Part shown: one piece after another, positions 1 through 9,246 of the stretch | How the letters are laid out: each line of letters starts with the position of its first letter | Numbering within the stretch: the first letter of the stretch is position 1 | Origin: Acuticoccus sp965213555 | Lineage (GTDB): Bacteria > Pseudomonadota > Alphaproteobacteria > Rhizobiales > Amorphaceae | Reading direction: 5' to 3' | Assembly (NCBI RefSeq): GCF_965213555.1 | Contig: NZ_OZ243890.1 | Location: 682,001-746,000 of the forward strand | Length of the DNA: 64,000 nt | The notes under the pieces: generated by a model | Databases searched by the model: none | What the model was told of the DNA's origin: nothing | What the model saw: the letters and a program-made list of their open reading frames with translations, nothing else | Made by a program: the position numbers and the translations under genes

Positions 1-3000
1 CGGCCCGTCGAGCGGACCCGAAAGGCGGAACGTCACGCCGATCAGGCCGCCATCGTCGCCGCCGCCGAGGATCTCGCCGAACAGCGGCAGTCGGCCGAAC
101 AGGTTGTTGACTCCGTAGGCTGGGATCAGCGTACCGTTGACGCGCAGCTCGCCCGTGCCGAGGTCGACGGTGCCGTTGGCGGTGCCCCCGATCACCGGGC
201 CGCGCAGGATCGCCTCGCGCACGGTCACGACGTCTCCCCGCTTGACGAACGCGATGTTGAGGAGGTCGAAGGTGAGCGCCGTCGAGGGGTTCGATCGCGC
301 TTGGAAGGCGAGCGCCGACGTGTTCGGCCCGCTGCCCTCACGGCTCGCGATGCGCTGCGTGCGGGCGATGATGGCCTCCAGCGTCACCTCGTTGGCAAAG
401 GCGAAGTCGGTGGCCGTCAGCGTGCCCTCCATCGTCCCGTCCGCCGAAAGCTTCGCCGCGACGTGCGTGCGGCCCCCTTGCATCCGCTCGTAGATCCCGA
501 AGGCGGATAGCACGCGGCCGAGGTCGGCGATCTCCACCGCGAGGTCGCGCGAGCCGGCAGCCTCAGGCGCGAGGGTCGCCGCGAAGGCGCCGCCCGGCGT
601 CCCGTCGAGGCGGCCGGAGGCGGAGAGCTCGGAGAGCGACCCGTCGGCGCGCACGGCCTGCAACTGGAGCTCGCGAACCGTCGCTGCCTCGCCGACGCGA
701 ACCCGCTCCGCCGTCGCGCGCAGCGCCACCGGAGGACCGTCGTCCCCCTCCCCACCGGACGGCTCGTTCGGGCCGCCCGTCATCGCGCGCACCAGGCGGC
801 GGGCGTCGAAGGTGGTGGCGTCAAACCGCGCCTCGTAGCGCTCGCCGTCGCGGGTGATGGAGAGCTGCGCGCGGTCGCCATCGGACAGGGCGAAGCGGTC
901 GAACACTGCCTCCTCGAAGGCGCCGTCGTCGACGCTGATGCGTCCGGCAAGCGAGATGCCCCCACCCTCCATCTTGAAATCTTCCACGTCGAGCGCGCGC
1001 GGCTCGTCCTCACCCTCCGCCGCGACGAGCCCCTCTGCGGACAGGGGTTCCCCCGCGGGCTTGCGGACCCCGGGCAGCTCCACGGCCGCCTCCGACAGGT
1101 CGGCGGAGAACGAGCGCGCCGGCCCGTCCGCCTCCACGGTGACGACCACGGGTCCCGTCAGGAAGCTCCCGGTATCGAACCCGTGCGCGCGGCGGTCCCG
1201 ATCGGTGAGGACGAAGCGGGCGGCGCCGCTGCGGTCGCCTGAGAACACCTCGGAGTAGTTCACGTCGACCCTGAGGCCGTCGATGGTGGCAGTGCCGCGG
1301 GCGGCGAGGCGACGCGGGTTGATGAGGACCTCGAGGTCCGCATCGGCGAAGGCCTGCCCGCCGATCTCCTGCGTCGAGCCGGCGTCGGTGAGGACGGCGT
1401 CGATGGACCAGCGCCGCTCGTCCATGGTCACGCCGGCGCGCAGCGGCGTCCAAACGGCGAGGGTCGCACGCACGGTGCCCACGACGTCGTTGGGGTCGAT
1501 GGGCGACTTCGCCAGGGCTGGCACATCGAGCGTCGCGGCGAGGGCGGCGACGGCGGACAGCGGCCCTTCCAAGGTTGCGCTGATGTTCGCCTCGGCGGGG
1601 TCGGCGCCGAGCGCCGGGATCGTCAACGCCCCCTCGCTGACGATGAGGTCGCCGTGTGCAGTGGTGACGCGCCCACCCGTGAGTTGCAACGACATCGTTT
1701 CGTCACGCAGGCGAAGGACCCCCACCGCCCGCGTCACCGCGATGGGGAGCTCGGGCGCGGTCAAGGTCGCGGCGAGGAAGTCGGCGTCCACCGACAGCCT
1801 GCCCTCCATCTCGGACTTGGTCAGCGGGTCCGGGTCGAGCTCGAGGGCGTCGAGCGCCATCTCCAGATCGCCGCCGCGCACGATCCCGCCGAGGACGGTG
1901 CGCGCGATCGCGTCGCGCGCCGGGTAGGCGATGGCCGGCGGCCAGGTGCCGAGCAGCGTATCGACGGTGGACGAGCCGATGCGCGCGGCGCCAGAGAGGG
2001 CGGGCCCCGAGGGCGACAGGTCGAACGTCATCGCCGCGTCGATCCTGCCGGTCGGCGCGACCGCACGGAGCCTGTCGAGGTGGACGAGCTGCCCGGGGAA
2101 ATCGATCCGCCCGCCCGCGACGACCTCGCTCAGTGTCACCGGCGTCTTGTCGAGGTCGGCGGAGTGCAGCCGGGCGTGCGGCGCAGTGATGTCATAGACC
2201 CACGGTGCGTCGGGCGTCACGCCGGCGACGATGGTGCCTTCGACGACGACCGTCGAACCGCCGGCGCGGAAGGTCGACGGGAGCAACGCTAGCGTGCGAC
2301 CGTCCCCACGGAGCTCGAACGCGAGGTCGCCGCCATCAAAGACCCGCGGCGGATCGGGACCGAACACCAGCGTGCCACCGCCGATCCCGACGGACAGCCG
2401 GGCCTCCGTCGGTCCGGCGCGCGGACGGACGGCGTCGAGTTCGGCGGAAATGGCGAAGCCGTGGACGACGGGACCTGCGGGTGCGAGGTCGATCGGGCTG
2501 AGCCCGGCTAGCTGCGCCTTGAGCTCGATGCCTGCGGGACCTTCCGCCCGCTCGACCCTCAGCGACACGGGGCCTTCGGCGCCGTCCATCCGCACCGAGG
2601 CGACGAGGCCTTCATGGGCGACCACCTCGGCTTCGATGCCGCGCCACGACGGTCCCCTGCCCTGTGCCGTCGTGAGGTCGATCCGTCCGCCGGTCACGTG
2701 TGCCCGCTCGACGCCGGCCGCCCCCAGCGCCGCGTGCACCCGCGCCAGCGCACCGTCGAGCGCCGCAAGCGCCTCGCTTGGCGCAGGCGGGACGACGGGA
2801 TCGCCCGCGGGCGGCGCGAGGCGCAGCGCGACGTCCTCGGCGGTCACGGTGCGGCCAGACCAGCCCTGCCGCAGGACGACGCGACCGATGGTCGCCGCGT
2901 CGGTCCCGACGTCGTTCAGGACGAGCGCGACCCCGTCCAGCGAGACCCGCGCGGCGACGCGGTCGATGGACAGCTCGAGCCCGGTGCGATCCGCCGCCGC

Positions 3001-3156
3001 TCGCTCCACGAGGCCGGCGACCGGCAGGGCGATCGGCGCCATCGCGAGGCGTGCTGCAGCGACGGCCAGCAGACAAAGCACCGCGAGCGACATGATCTGA
3101 CGACGCGGCAGGCGCCGCAGGGACTGCCTGACGGTCGAGGTCGTCGGTCGATCCAT
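1..3156 (-). CDS. AsmA-like / DUF3971 (YhdP-type) envelope protein, C-terminus cut by window edge
   Basis: The minus-strand frame runs from ATG at 3156 to the window edge, giving 1052 residues; I checked the translation at both ends and at points between and met no stop. An Arg-rich start (RQSLRRLPRRQ) is followed by a single hydrophobic segment (about residues 22-45), then a very long beta-rich region in the pattern of AsmA/YhdP/TamB-type proteins. Close to the edge it reads AYGVNNLFGRLPLFGEILGG and then GVTFRLSGPL, which is how DUF3971 proteins look near their C-terminus, so only a few dozen residues should be missing. Relatives are inner-membrane-anchored proteins spanning the periplasm and linked to lipid transport to the outer membrane; that role is inferred from the family. 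It is divergent from bcp, a pairing I know from other Hyphomicrobiales. Confidence 0.75.
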   Translation of the reverse strand, partial: MDRPTTSTVRQSLRRLPRRQIMSLAVLCLLAVAAARLAMAPIALPVAGLVERAAADRTGLELSIDRVAARVSLDGVALVLNDVGTDAATIGRVVLRQGWSGRTVTAEDVALRLAPPAGDPVVPPAPSEALAALDGALARVHAALGAAGVERAHVTGGRIDLTTAQGRGPSWRGIEAEVVAHEGLVASVRMDGAEGPVSLRVERAEGPAGIELKAQLAGLSPIDLAPAGPVVHGFAISAELDAVRPRAGPTEARLSVGIGGGTLVFGPDPPRVFDGGDLAFELRGDGRTLALLPSTFRAGGSTVVVEGTIVAGVTPDAPWVYDITAPHARLHSADLDKTPVTLSEVVAGGRIDFPGQLVHLDRLRAVAPTGRIDAAMTFDLSPSGPALSGAARIGSSTVDTLLGTWPPAIAYPARDAIARTVLGGIVRGGDLEMALDALELDPDPLTKSEMEGRLSVDADFLAATLTAPELPIAVTRAVGVLRLRDETMSLQLTGGRVTTAHGDLIVSEGALTIPALGADPAEANISATLEGPLSAVAALAATLDVPALAKSPIDPNDVVGTVRATLAVWTPLRAGVTMDERRWSIDAVLTDAGSTQEIGGQAFADADLEVLINPRRLAARGTATIDGLRVDVNYSEVFSGDRSGAARFVLTDRDRRAHGFDTGSFLTGPVVVTVEADGPARSFSADLSEAAVELPGVRKPAGEPLSAEGLVAAEGEDEPRALDVEDFKMEGGGISLAGRISVDDGAFEEAVFDRFALSDGDRAQLSITRDGERYEARFDATTFDARRLVRAMTGGPNEPSGGEGDDGPPVALRATAERVRVGEAATVRELQLQAVRADGSLSELSASGRLDGTPGGAFAATLAPEAAGSRDLAVEIADLGRVLSAFGIYERMQGGRTHVAAKLSADGTMEGTLTATDFAFANEVTLEAIIARTQRIASREGSGPNTSALAFQARSNPSTALTFDLLNIAFVKRGDVVTVREAILRGPVIGGTANGTVDLGTGELRVNGTLIPAYGVNNLFGRLPLFGEILGGGDDGGLIGVTFRLSGPLDGP

Positions 3157-3259
3157 GGGACAAGAACCTCGTGGAGCGCGTCCTGTTGCGCACCTTTCTT
3201 CAGGATCGTTTGGTCGGTAACACTTGGGCGACCGACGGACGGAACGTGTGAGCCAAGCC

Positions 3260-3727
3260 ATGACGACGATCGAGGAGGGCGCCACCGCGCCGGACTTCAC
3301 GCTGCCCGGCGACAACGGATCCACCGTCGCGCTGTCGGGCTACCGGGGCAAGCCGGTGGTCGTCTACTTCTACCCCAAGGACAACACCTCCGGCTGCACC
3401 AAGCAGGCCATCGCGTTCAGCGAGCTGGCCGGTGCGTTCGACGCCGCGGGTGTCGCGCTGGTCGGCATCTCGCCGGATCCGGTCTCGAGCCACGACACCT
3501 TCAAGGCGAGGAACGGCCTCGGCTTCGCCCTGGCCTCCGACACATCCACGGACGTCGCGCAGGCCTACGGCGTGTGGGCGGAGAAGACGATGTACGGACG
3601 CAAGTACATGGGGATCGAGCGCTCCACGTTCCTCCTCGACAAGGATGGGACGGTCGCCAAGGTCTGGCGCAAGGTGAAGGTTCCTGGGCACGCGGACGCC
3701 GTGCTCCAGGCTGCACAGGCCCTCTGA
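3260..3727 (+). CDS. bcp: Thioredoxin-dependent thiol peroxidase (Bcp/PrxQ), 1-Cys form
   Basis: 155 residues with the AhpC/TSA thioredoxin fold. It reduces hydrogen peroxide and organic hydroperoxides in the cytoplasm. KDNTSGCTKQ holds the peroxidatic cysteine at residue 46. The resolving cysteine that two-Cys Bcp proteins carry five residues later is isoleucine here (I51), so this copy should act as a 1-Cys enzyme resolved by an outside thiol. The start at ATG 3260 gives the usual N-terminus (MTTIEEGATAPDFTLP). GTG 3248 is a possible alternative; a TTG farther upstream at 3224 has no support. It is divergent from the AsmA-like gene, with about 100 bp of shared promoter space between them. 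Confidence 0.93.
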   Translation: MTTIEEGATAPDFTLPGDNGSTVALSGYRGKPVVVYFYPKDNTSGCTKQAIAFSELAGAFDAAGVALVGISPDPVSSHDTFKARNGLGFALASDTSTDVAQAYGVWAEKTMYGRKYMGIERSTFLLDKDGTVAKVWRKVKVPGHADAVLQAAQAL

Positions 3728-4171
3728 CCGCCGCACGCCTGCTGCCCCTCCTCGACCCGCAGAGGTCGGTCCGGCTCACCGGACGGGCACGGGCGGAGCC
3801 CCGTTAACCGGCTGATCTTGAAGGCGTACGACCCCCCCGGGCGTCGGCAGTCGCGTTCGTCATGCGCTGCGCTCGCAGCAGCCATGCACATGGGTCGCGT
3901 ATGGTGCGGCGCGGTCGCCGCACCATCAATCATTTAAATGCACGAGCTCATAGCTATAGCTCTTCTTCATGGCTAGCGGCTGCACTACAACGCAGACAAC
4001 ATCCTAAACGTAATAATATTTGCTCCATGCGAAACGACTCGACGACAGCTCGTAGTAGTGTTAACCACGTTAAAGCTTGGTCGACTTCATAGTTCAGATC
4101 CAAAGATCTTCCTGAACAACAACGACCGGCATCCGTGATCCGCTGTGTCTCAACGGGAAGGTGAAATAGCT
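3728..4171. other. AT-rich intergenic stretch upstream of the GH16 gene
   Basis: No gene recognised in these 444 bases. From about 3925 to 4140 the sequence is far richer in A and T than anything else in the window (for example ATTTAAATG near 3943 and TAATAATATTTG near 4011). The hyphenated palindrome GAGCTCATAGCTATAGCTC lies at about 3944-3962. This is the likely promoter and regulatory region of the hydrolase gene, and its composition suggests acquired DNA. The AT-rich character continues for the first 100 or so bases of the coding region. Confidence 0.6.
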
Positions 4172-6037
4172 GTGGAGCAAGCTACATCATTCTACGATAC
4201 GTTCAACACGATCGACTCAAAAATTTGGTATTACGCGCATCATACAATCAATGAAGCGTGGATCGATACTTCGTTCAGCCCCAGTTACATCAAGCAAGGT
4301 GACGGCGAAGTCACGCTCCGGCTGAGCGACGACGACCTCAACGGCAAGTCTTACACCGGCGGCGAGATCACGACGCGAAAGGCGTTCGGCTACGGGCGTT
4401 TCGAAGCTGAGCTGCGCGCTTCGGGCGAGAGCGGGGTCGATACCGGGTTCTTCCTGTACACAGGACCGGCGCACGGCACGATCTGGAACGAGATCGACTT
4501 CGAGTTCCTCGGCAAAGATACGACCAAAGTCTTGCTGAGCTGGCATTACGACGGCCAGAGCTCGAGCGAGTGGGTGGACCTTGGGTTCGACGCAGCGGAC
4601 GGGTTCCACACTTACGCGATCGAGTGGCAGGACGACAGCATCCGCTGGTTCGCCGACGACCGGCTGCTCCTCGACGTGCTCGATCCGGGAACTCCGGTGC
4701 CGGACGTCAAGAGCAAGATCATCTTCAACGCGTGGGCCGGGTACCCGAGCCTGCTCGGTCCCGCATCCTTCGATGAGACGTCGGTGACGGTCCGCTCGGT
4801 CTCCTACGAGCCGTTGCCGGCCGAGCGCCCGGCCCCCGTCGTCGATCCGGTGAAGGGCAGCGCCGGCGAGCCTGCGCTGCGTTCATCGCTCATCGTCTCG
4901 CTGATCGACTCGCGCACCCAAGAAGTCATCGAGGTGATCGACGACGGCGACGTCATCGAACTCTCGGCGAAGCAGATGAAGGCGCTCAACATCATCGCCG
5001 CCGTCGCGGACACGAGCGTGCGCGAGCAAAGCATCACGCTCGAACTCTCCGGCCCAGTGTCCGGCAGCAAGGTGGAGAACTACGCCCCCTACGCGCTGTT
5101 CGGCGACGATCACGGTTGGTTTCGCTCCAAGGCGCTGAGCGCCGGGACATACGAGATCGACGCCGCAGCCTTCACCCAGTTGGACGGCCTCGGCACGCTG
5201 CTCGGCGCTGCGGACCTCACCTTCACGGTGAAGGAGGAGGGCGTGCCGCTGCCGAAGCAGCACGCGGGCGCCATCGAGGTCCTGCTCGTCGACGCGTCGA
5301 CCGACACCGTCATCGCACGGGTCGAGGACGGCGCCACGCTGGAGGTCACCGCCGGGCAGATCGACGACCTCACCCTGGTCGCGCGGCCCACGGCAGGATC
5401 GAACGGCGCCGGTCGACCCGGAAGCATCAAGTTCGACCTGTCGGGCGCCACGACGTTGGCGAAGGTCGAGAGCGGAGCGCCTTACGCGCTGTATGGCGAC
5501 AGCGGGGGCGACCTCACCGCCAAGGGTGGGCTTGCCGCTGGCAGCTACGCACTTACGACGACCGCGTTCACCGGCGCCCAGGCCGCCGGCCCGGTGCTCG
5601 ACGCGGCCTCCTTCGCCTTCTCCATCGTGGTTGCAGGAGGCAGCAAGGTTCCTTCGGCGCCGCCGTCCGTCCCCAGCGGACTGAAGCTCTTCCTCATCGA
5701 CACGAAGACGGACACGATCATCGAAGAGATCGACGGCGGCGACATCATCGACGTGAGCGTAGCGCAGACGAAGCGCCTCTCGATCCTCGCCGAGGTTGCC
5801 TCGGACGCCGACGACTTCGGGACGACCGAAAGCATCCGGTTCGACGTCAGCGGCGCGCTCAACAAGACCAAGATCGAGAGCTACACCCCATACGCCTTGT
5901 TCGGGGACGCCGGGGGCAACTACTTCGATGGCAGCATGGGGCTCGGCAAGTACTCGGTCACCGCCTCCGCGTTCAGCTCCGACGGCGCGGCGGGCACGCT
6001 GCTGGCGCAGGTGGACGTCGACTTCATCCTCGTGTGA
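4172..6037 (+). CDS. Family 16 glycoside hydrolase with three C-terminal beta-modules (ExoK/ExsH-like)
   Basis: 621 residues from GTG 4172, chosen because AAGGTG lies 8 bases upstream; GTG 4145 in the same frame has no such site. Residues 1 to about 215 form a GH16 lichenase/laminarinase-type domain. The catalytic EIDFE motif is at 107-111, inside NEIDFEFLG, as in succinoglycan depolymerases ExoK and ExsH. The remainder consists of three repeats of about 120 residues (roughly 239-355, 365-490, 500-621). Each begins with a VxLIDxxTxxVI-like strand, has a conserved (A/T)PYALFGD or APYALYGD core and ends in a hydrophobic strand. No classical signal peptide is visible, so if it is secreted a type I or other non-Sec route is likely, as known for ExsH. 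It probably cleaves beta-glucan or exopolysaccharide. No transporter gene lies next to it. Confidence 0.85.
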   Translation: MEQATSFYDTFNTIDSKIWYYAHHTINEAWIDTSFSPSYIKQGDGEVTLRLSDDDLNGKSYTGGEITTRKAFGYGRFEAELRASGESGVDTGFFLYTGPAHGTIWNEIDFEFLGKDTTKVLLSWHYDGQSSSEWVDLGFDAADGFHTYAIEWQDDSIRWFADDRLLLDVLDPGTPVPDVKSKIIFNAWAGYPSLLGPASFDETSVTVRSVSYEPLPAERPAPVVDPVKGSAGEPALRSSLIVSLIDSRTQEVIEVIDDGDVIELSAKQMKALNIIAAVADTSVREQSITLELSGPVSGSKVENYAPYALFGDDHGWFRSKALSAGTYEIDAAAFTQLDGLGTLLGAADLTFTVKEEGVPLPKQHAGAIEVLLVDASTDTVIARVEDGATLEVTAGQIDDLTLVARPTAGSNGAGRPGSIKFDLSGATTLAKVESGAPYALYGDSGGDLTAKGGLAAGSYALTTTAFTGAQAAGPVLDAASFAFSIVVAGGSKVPSAPPSVPSGLKLFLIDTKTDTIIEEIDGGDIIDVSVAQTKRLSILAEVASDADDFGTTESIRFDVSGALNKTKIESYTPYALFGDAGGNYFDGSMGLGKYSVTASAFSSDGAAGTLLAQVDVDFILV

Positions 6038-6225
6038 AGCGACGCGCCGCAGCCGCCGAGCGGAATGGACTTCGGAGGGCCCGCTCGGCTGGAGGACGAC
6101 GAAGGGGTGCTGTCGCGGCTCGGCGACGGCGCCAAGCCGGCGAACGGTCCGTCGTCATGGAGCGTGATGCTGCCGCGCGCAGGATCGCGTACCCTGAGCC
6201 TTCTGAAGGGTGCGAGGGGGCGGGC

Positions 6226-8064
6226 TCAGCCGCGATCGCGGTCGATGAACTTACAGAACCGGCTGACCTTCCCGGACTTCGTCTTCTCCTTGAAGAGGAA
6301 GGCGAGCTTCTTCTCCTCGAACGCCTCCAGGAACGCGCGCCAGTCCACCGATGCGAGACCGTCGTCCGGCGCCTGGAAGTCGATTCGCAGGACGCCGAGG
6401 TCGCCCGCCTGGGACGTGTCCGTCACGTGGCTCGGTCGTCCACCGCGAGCCTCGACCCACTCGCGGATGCGGGTGTGGTCGGTGGTCGTCATCGAGCCGT
6501 CGTCGCTGGAGGCAGCCTTGCGGCGGGCCGTGCCGGCGGCGGCGTCCGATCGCGCGCGCCGACCGGGCGCCTCCTCCTTGCGAGCCGACGCCTCCTCCGC
6601 CTCTGCGCGCTTGCCCTGGGCGGAACCGTGCCGACGTCCGTTGTGGGAACGCTTGGCCTGCGTCTGATCGCTCGCCTGCGCCGCGGCCTCCTGCTGCGCG
6701 CCGGCGTGGCGTCTTCGTCGTGCCGTCCCCACGCCCCCCGACGCGCCCGACGCGCGGTCGCGCTTCGCCATCTTCGCGGCCTTCGCGGAGGAGCCCTTCG
6801 CGGAGGAGCCCTTCGCGGAGGAGCCCTTCGTCGAAGCGTGATCCTTCTCGGACGAGCCGCCCTTCGCAGACGAAGCGCCCTTCGCCGAGGCGGTGCGCTC
6901 GGCGGACGAGCCGCCCTTCCCGGACGAAGCGTCCTTCGCCGAGGCGGTGCGCTCGGCGGACGAGCCGCCCTTCGCGGACGACGAGGCGCTCGTCTTGGAG
7001 GACGTCGTCCCGCTCGTGACGTGCTCGGCCCGGCCCTTGGCGCTCGCCCCCTTGCGTGAGGTGTTCGCCGGACGCTGCGTCCCCGACGCCCCCTCCTCAG
7101 CCGCGACGGGTGAGGCCCGGCGCCTTCCCGACCCTGCACCCGACGCCCGCGTCGTGGTTGCGCCGCTGGCGGACGCCGCCTTCCCCGGTGCGCGCCCCTT
7201 GCCAGCGACGCCGTCCACGTGCGGCGCGTTCGCCGCAGCGTCGACGAACCTGTTGAACCGGCTCAGCTTGCCGCCCCTCGTGCGGTCCTGGTGCAGGAAC
7301 GCAGCTTGTGACCGGTCGAACACCTCGAAGAACTCGTCCCAGTCGACCTGGGCAAGCTTGTCGTCGGGCTCGCGGAAGTCGATGCGCAGGATCCCACCAG
7401 CCTTCTTGCCGCGCGTCCCCTTTGCGACGGTGGGACGCCCCCCTCGGGCCTCGACCCACTCGCGGATCGTCCCGTGGTCGCGCGTGGTCACCGCCTGCGC
7501 AGGGTCGCGGTCGCCCCCTCCGGACGGCTCCGCTTCGCTGCCGGCGGCTGACGATCGGCGCCCTGCCCCGCTCCGGCCACGCTCGGAGGAGCCCGTTGCG
7601 CCGCCCTTCGAGGGGGTCGATCTGCCCCGCTCGTCCGCCGCCGCGTGGTCCGGCTCGGCCGTCCTCGCCGCCTTCCTGCCACGCGGCTGCGGTTCGGATG
7701 CCGCCGAGCCCTCGGCCGTTGCCTGGGAGCCTGCCTTGGCCCCTTTGCGCGCCCGCTGTGGCCTGGCCGGCGCGACCTCCACGCCGTGCTCCTGCGCATC
7801 CACGAACTTGGCGAAGCGGCTCGTGTTGCCGGACTTCGTGTTCTCCTGGAGGAGGACTGCAAGCTTGTTGTCGTCGAGAACCTTGAAGAACTCGTCCCAG
7901 GACGTGTCGTCGAGCCCCTTCGACTTCCCCGCGAAGTCGAACCGCAGAAGGGCGCCGGGCCGCTTGTCGCCTGCAGTCGCCGACACCACTGCCGGGCGTC
8001 CGCCGCGCGCCTCCGCCCAGGCGCGAATCCGGTCGCGATCGCGAGTGAGTTCGGCATCGCTCAT
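6226..8064 (-). CDS. Protein with three copies of a small R-(E/A)-W-x-EARGGRP domain joined by disordered linkers
   Basis: 612 residues from ATG 8064, with GGAGG upstream. A domain of about 85 residues occurs three times (about 8-90, 194-276 and 526-612). Each copy has IR(E/A)W(V/A)EARGGRP near its start, a (L/I)R(F/I)DF strand, a WxxFxxxx(E/D) segment and a C-terminal SRFxKF(I/V)D motif. Small single-domain relatives are sometimes annotated, in my view without basis, as 1,4-alpha-glucan branching enzyme. The linkers are rich in Ala, Ser, Lys, Arg and Gly; the second (about 280-525) contains repeated SSAKG and ASAK motifs like histone-H1 tails. No enzyme motif is visible. I infer a binding or scaffold role, possibly on nucleic acid because of the basic linkers, but there is no direct evidence. 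Confidence 0.8.
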   Translation of the reverse strand: MSDAELTRDRDRIRAWAEARGGRPAVVSATAGDKRPGALLRFDFAGKSKGLDDTSWDEFFKVLDDNKLAVLLQENTKSGNTSRFAKFVDAQEHGVEVAPARPQRARKGAKAGSQATAEGSAASEPQPRGRKAARTAEPDHAAADERGRSTPSKGGATGSSERGRSGAGRRSSAAGSEAEPSGGGDRDPAQAVTTRDHGTIREWVEARGGRPTVAKGTRGKKAGGILRIDFREPDDKLAQVDWDEFFEVFDRSQAAFLHQDRTRGGKLSRFNRFVDAAANAPHVDGVAGKGRAPGKAASASGATTTRASGAGSGRRRASPVAAEEGASGTQRPANTSRKGASAKGRAEHVTSGTTSSKTSASSSAKGGSSAERTASAKDASSGKGGSSAERTASAKGASSAKGGSSEKDHASTKGSSAKGSSAKGSSAKAAKMAKRDRASGASGGVGTARRRRHAGAQQEAAAQASDQTQAKRSHNGRRHGSAQGKRAEAEEASARKEEAPGRRARSDAAAGTARRKAASSDDGSMTTTDHTRIREWVEARGGRPSHVTDTSQAGDLGVLRIDFQAPDDGLASVDWRAFLEAFEEKKLAFLFKEKTKSGKVSRFCKFIDRDRG

Positions 8065-8168
8065 GACGCTACCCCTCCGCTAGAAGGTGGCCGGCGCGAC
8101 GCGCCGCACCTTGCTCGTTAACAACAGGGTGCCTGATTCGTCGCCCATCGAACAGGCCGCACCTGACC

Positions 8169-9224
8169 CTACGCAGGCGGGCTTCCCCGGGGCTGTCCGG
8201 ACCGCCGTCCGCGCGCGGCCCGTCGCAGCCGCACTCCAAGGTGAGCCGCGACGTCGCCGTCCGGCCAGCGGCGCCCGTCGTCGAGCAGGACGGAGGTGAG
8301 CCGGGCGACGTCCTCCTCCCATTCGCGTCGGCCGAACGCCGCCTTCCGGCGCGCCGCCACCGCGAGCTCGGCGGTTCGCTCCGCCGTCAGCTCGGGGAGC
8401 GCGGCGGGACGGGCGGGGTCATAAAGGATGCCGCTCGCGAGGTGTCCCACGACCTCGTTCGCCGTCGGCAGGTCCGGCGCGAGGACGACCTGCCCGCGGG
8501 CCATCGCCTCCAGGATCGGCAGCCCGATCCCCTCGCGGAGGCGCGGCGCGAAGACGAACTGCGGAGCCCCAGCCAGCTCGTCGTAGCGTGCACGATCCTC
8601 GAACCAGGTCGACGTGGTGAGCTCGACGCCCGCGACGCGGTTGCGCCCTGCGTAGCCCGCGGCAGGCCCGTCGGCGGCCACATCCGGCGCGGCGTGGACG
8701 TGCAGCCTTCCGATGCCGAGCGCGCGGCACTGGGCCAGGACGCTCGCAAGGTTCGGCACGTCGCGCGGACGGCGCTCCCAGAAGAAGGCCGACCATGATC
8801 CGCGGTCGAACGTGCGCTCGATCGGCGGCGCCGGCTCGGGCCAGTACTGGAAGGCGAAGGAGCGCTGGTCCAGCCGCTGCAGGCGCTCGTGCAGCGCGCG
8901 GCAGAACGTGACGAACCGGCAGCCGACGAACTGGCGCAGGTGATCGTCCGGCAGAGCGTGCACGCCGTCCTCCATGGGGACCAGCACCGCGTTGCGCAGG
9001 CGGTGCGGGATCAGCCGAGCTGCGACGTACTCCGTCTGGTAGAACACCCAGAGGTCGTAGCTCGCCTCGAAGTAGTGCGCGACGATGGGGTCGTCGGCGA
9101 GCCCGATGGCGTCCGGCGAGGAGACGAGCTCGGTGACGGTGCCGAGCCTGCGGAGGATGTCGAGGAAGAAGCCGCTCGATCGCGTCCGCCGATGGAAGGC
9201 GTGGCCGACGAAGGCGATCCTCAC
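8169..9224 (-). CDS. Glycosyltransferase, GT4-like (GT-B fold)
   Basis: 351 residues from GTG 9224, where VRIAFVGHAFHRRT is a typical first beta strand of a GT-B enzyme; longer in-frame starts add a low-complexity tail. The C-terminal half carries REGIGLPILEAMARG, the E-x7-E donor-nucleotide motif of GT4 enzymes, followed by APDLPTANEVV. It presumably transfers a sugar from a nucleotide-sugar donor to a glycan. Donor and acceptor cannot be read from the sequence. Only 22 bp separate it from the frameshifted GT2 gene upstream on the same strand, and fcl follows that, so the three may form one polysaccharide transcription unit. Confidence 0.8.
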   Translation of the reverse strand: MRIAFVGHAFHRRTRSSGFFLDILRRLGTVTELVSSPDAIGLADDPIVAHYFEASYDLWVFYQTEYVAARLIPHRLRNAVLVPMEDGVHALPDDHLRQFVGCRFVTFCRALHERLQRLDQRSFAFQYWPEPAPPIERTFDRGSWSAFFWERRPRDVPNLASVLAQCRALGIGRLHVHAAPDVAADGPAAGYAGRNRVAGVELTTSTWFEDRARYDELAGAPQFVFAPRLREGIGLPILEAMARGQVVLAPDLPTANEVVGHLASGILYDPARPAALPELTAERTAELAVAARRKAAFGRREWEEDVARLTSVLLDDGRRWPDGDVAAHLGVRLRRAARGRRSGQPRGSPPA

Positions 9225-9246
9225 GGCAGGCGACCTGAGCCGAGCC

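Noticed and set aside
6780..6830. Short DNA tandem repeat (GAGGAGCCCTTCGCG-type)
   Set aside because: Explained by the SSAKG repeats in the disordered linker of the 612-residue protein; not a separate element.
5116..7059. 647-codon plus-strand frame overlapping the GH16 gene and the triple-domain gene
   Set aside because: Shadow frame: Arg/Gly-rich, no domain, crosses two well-supported genes in other frames.
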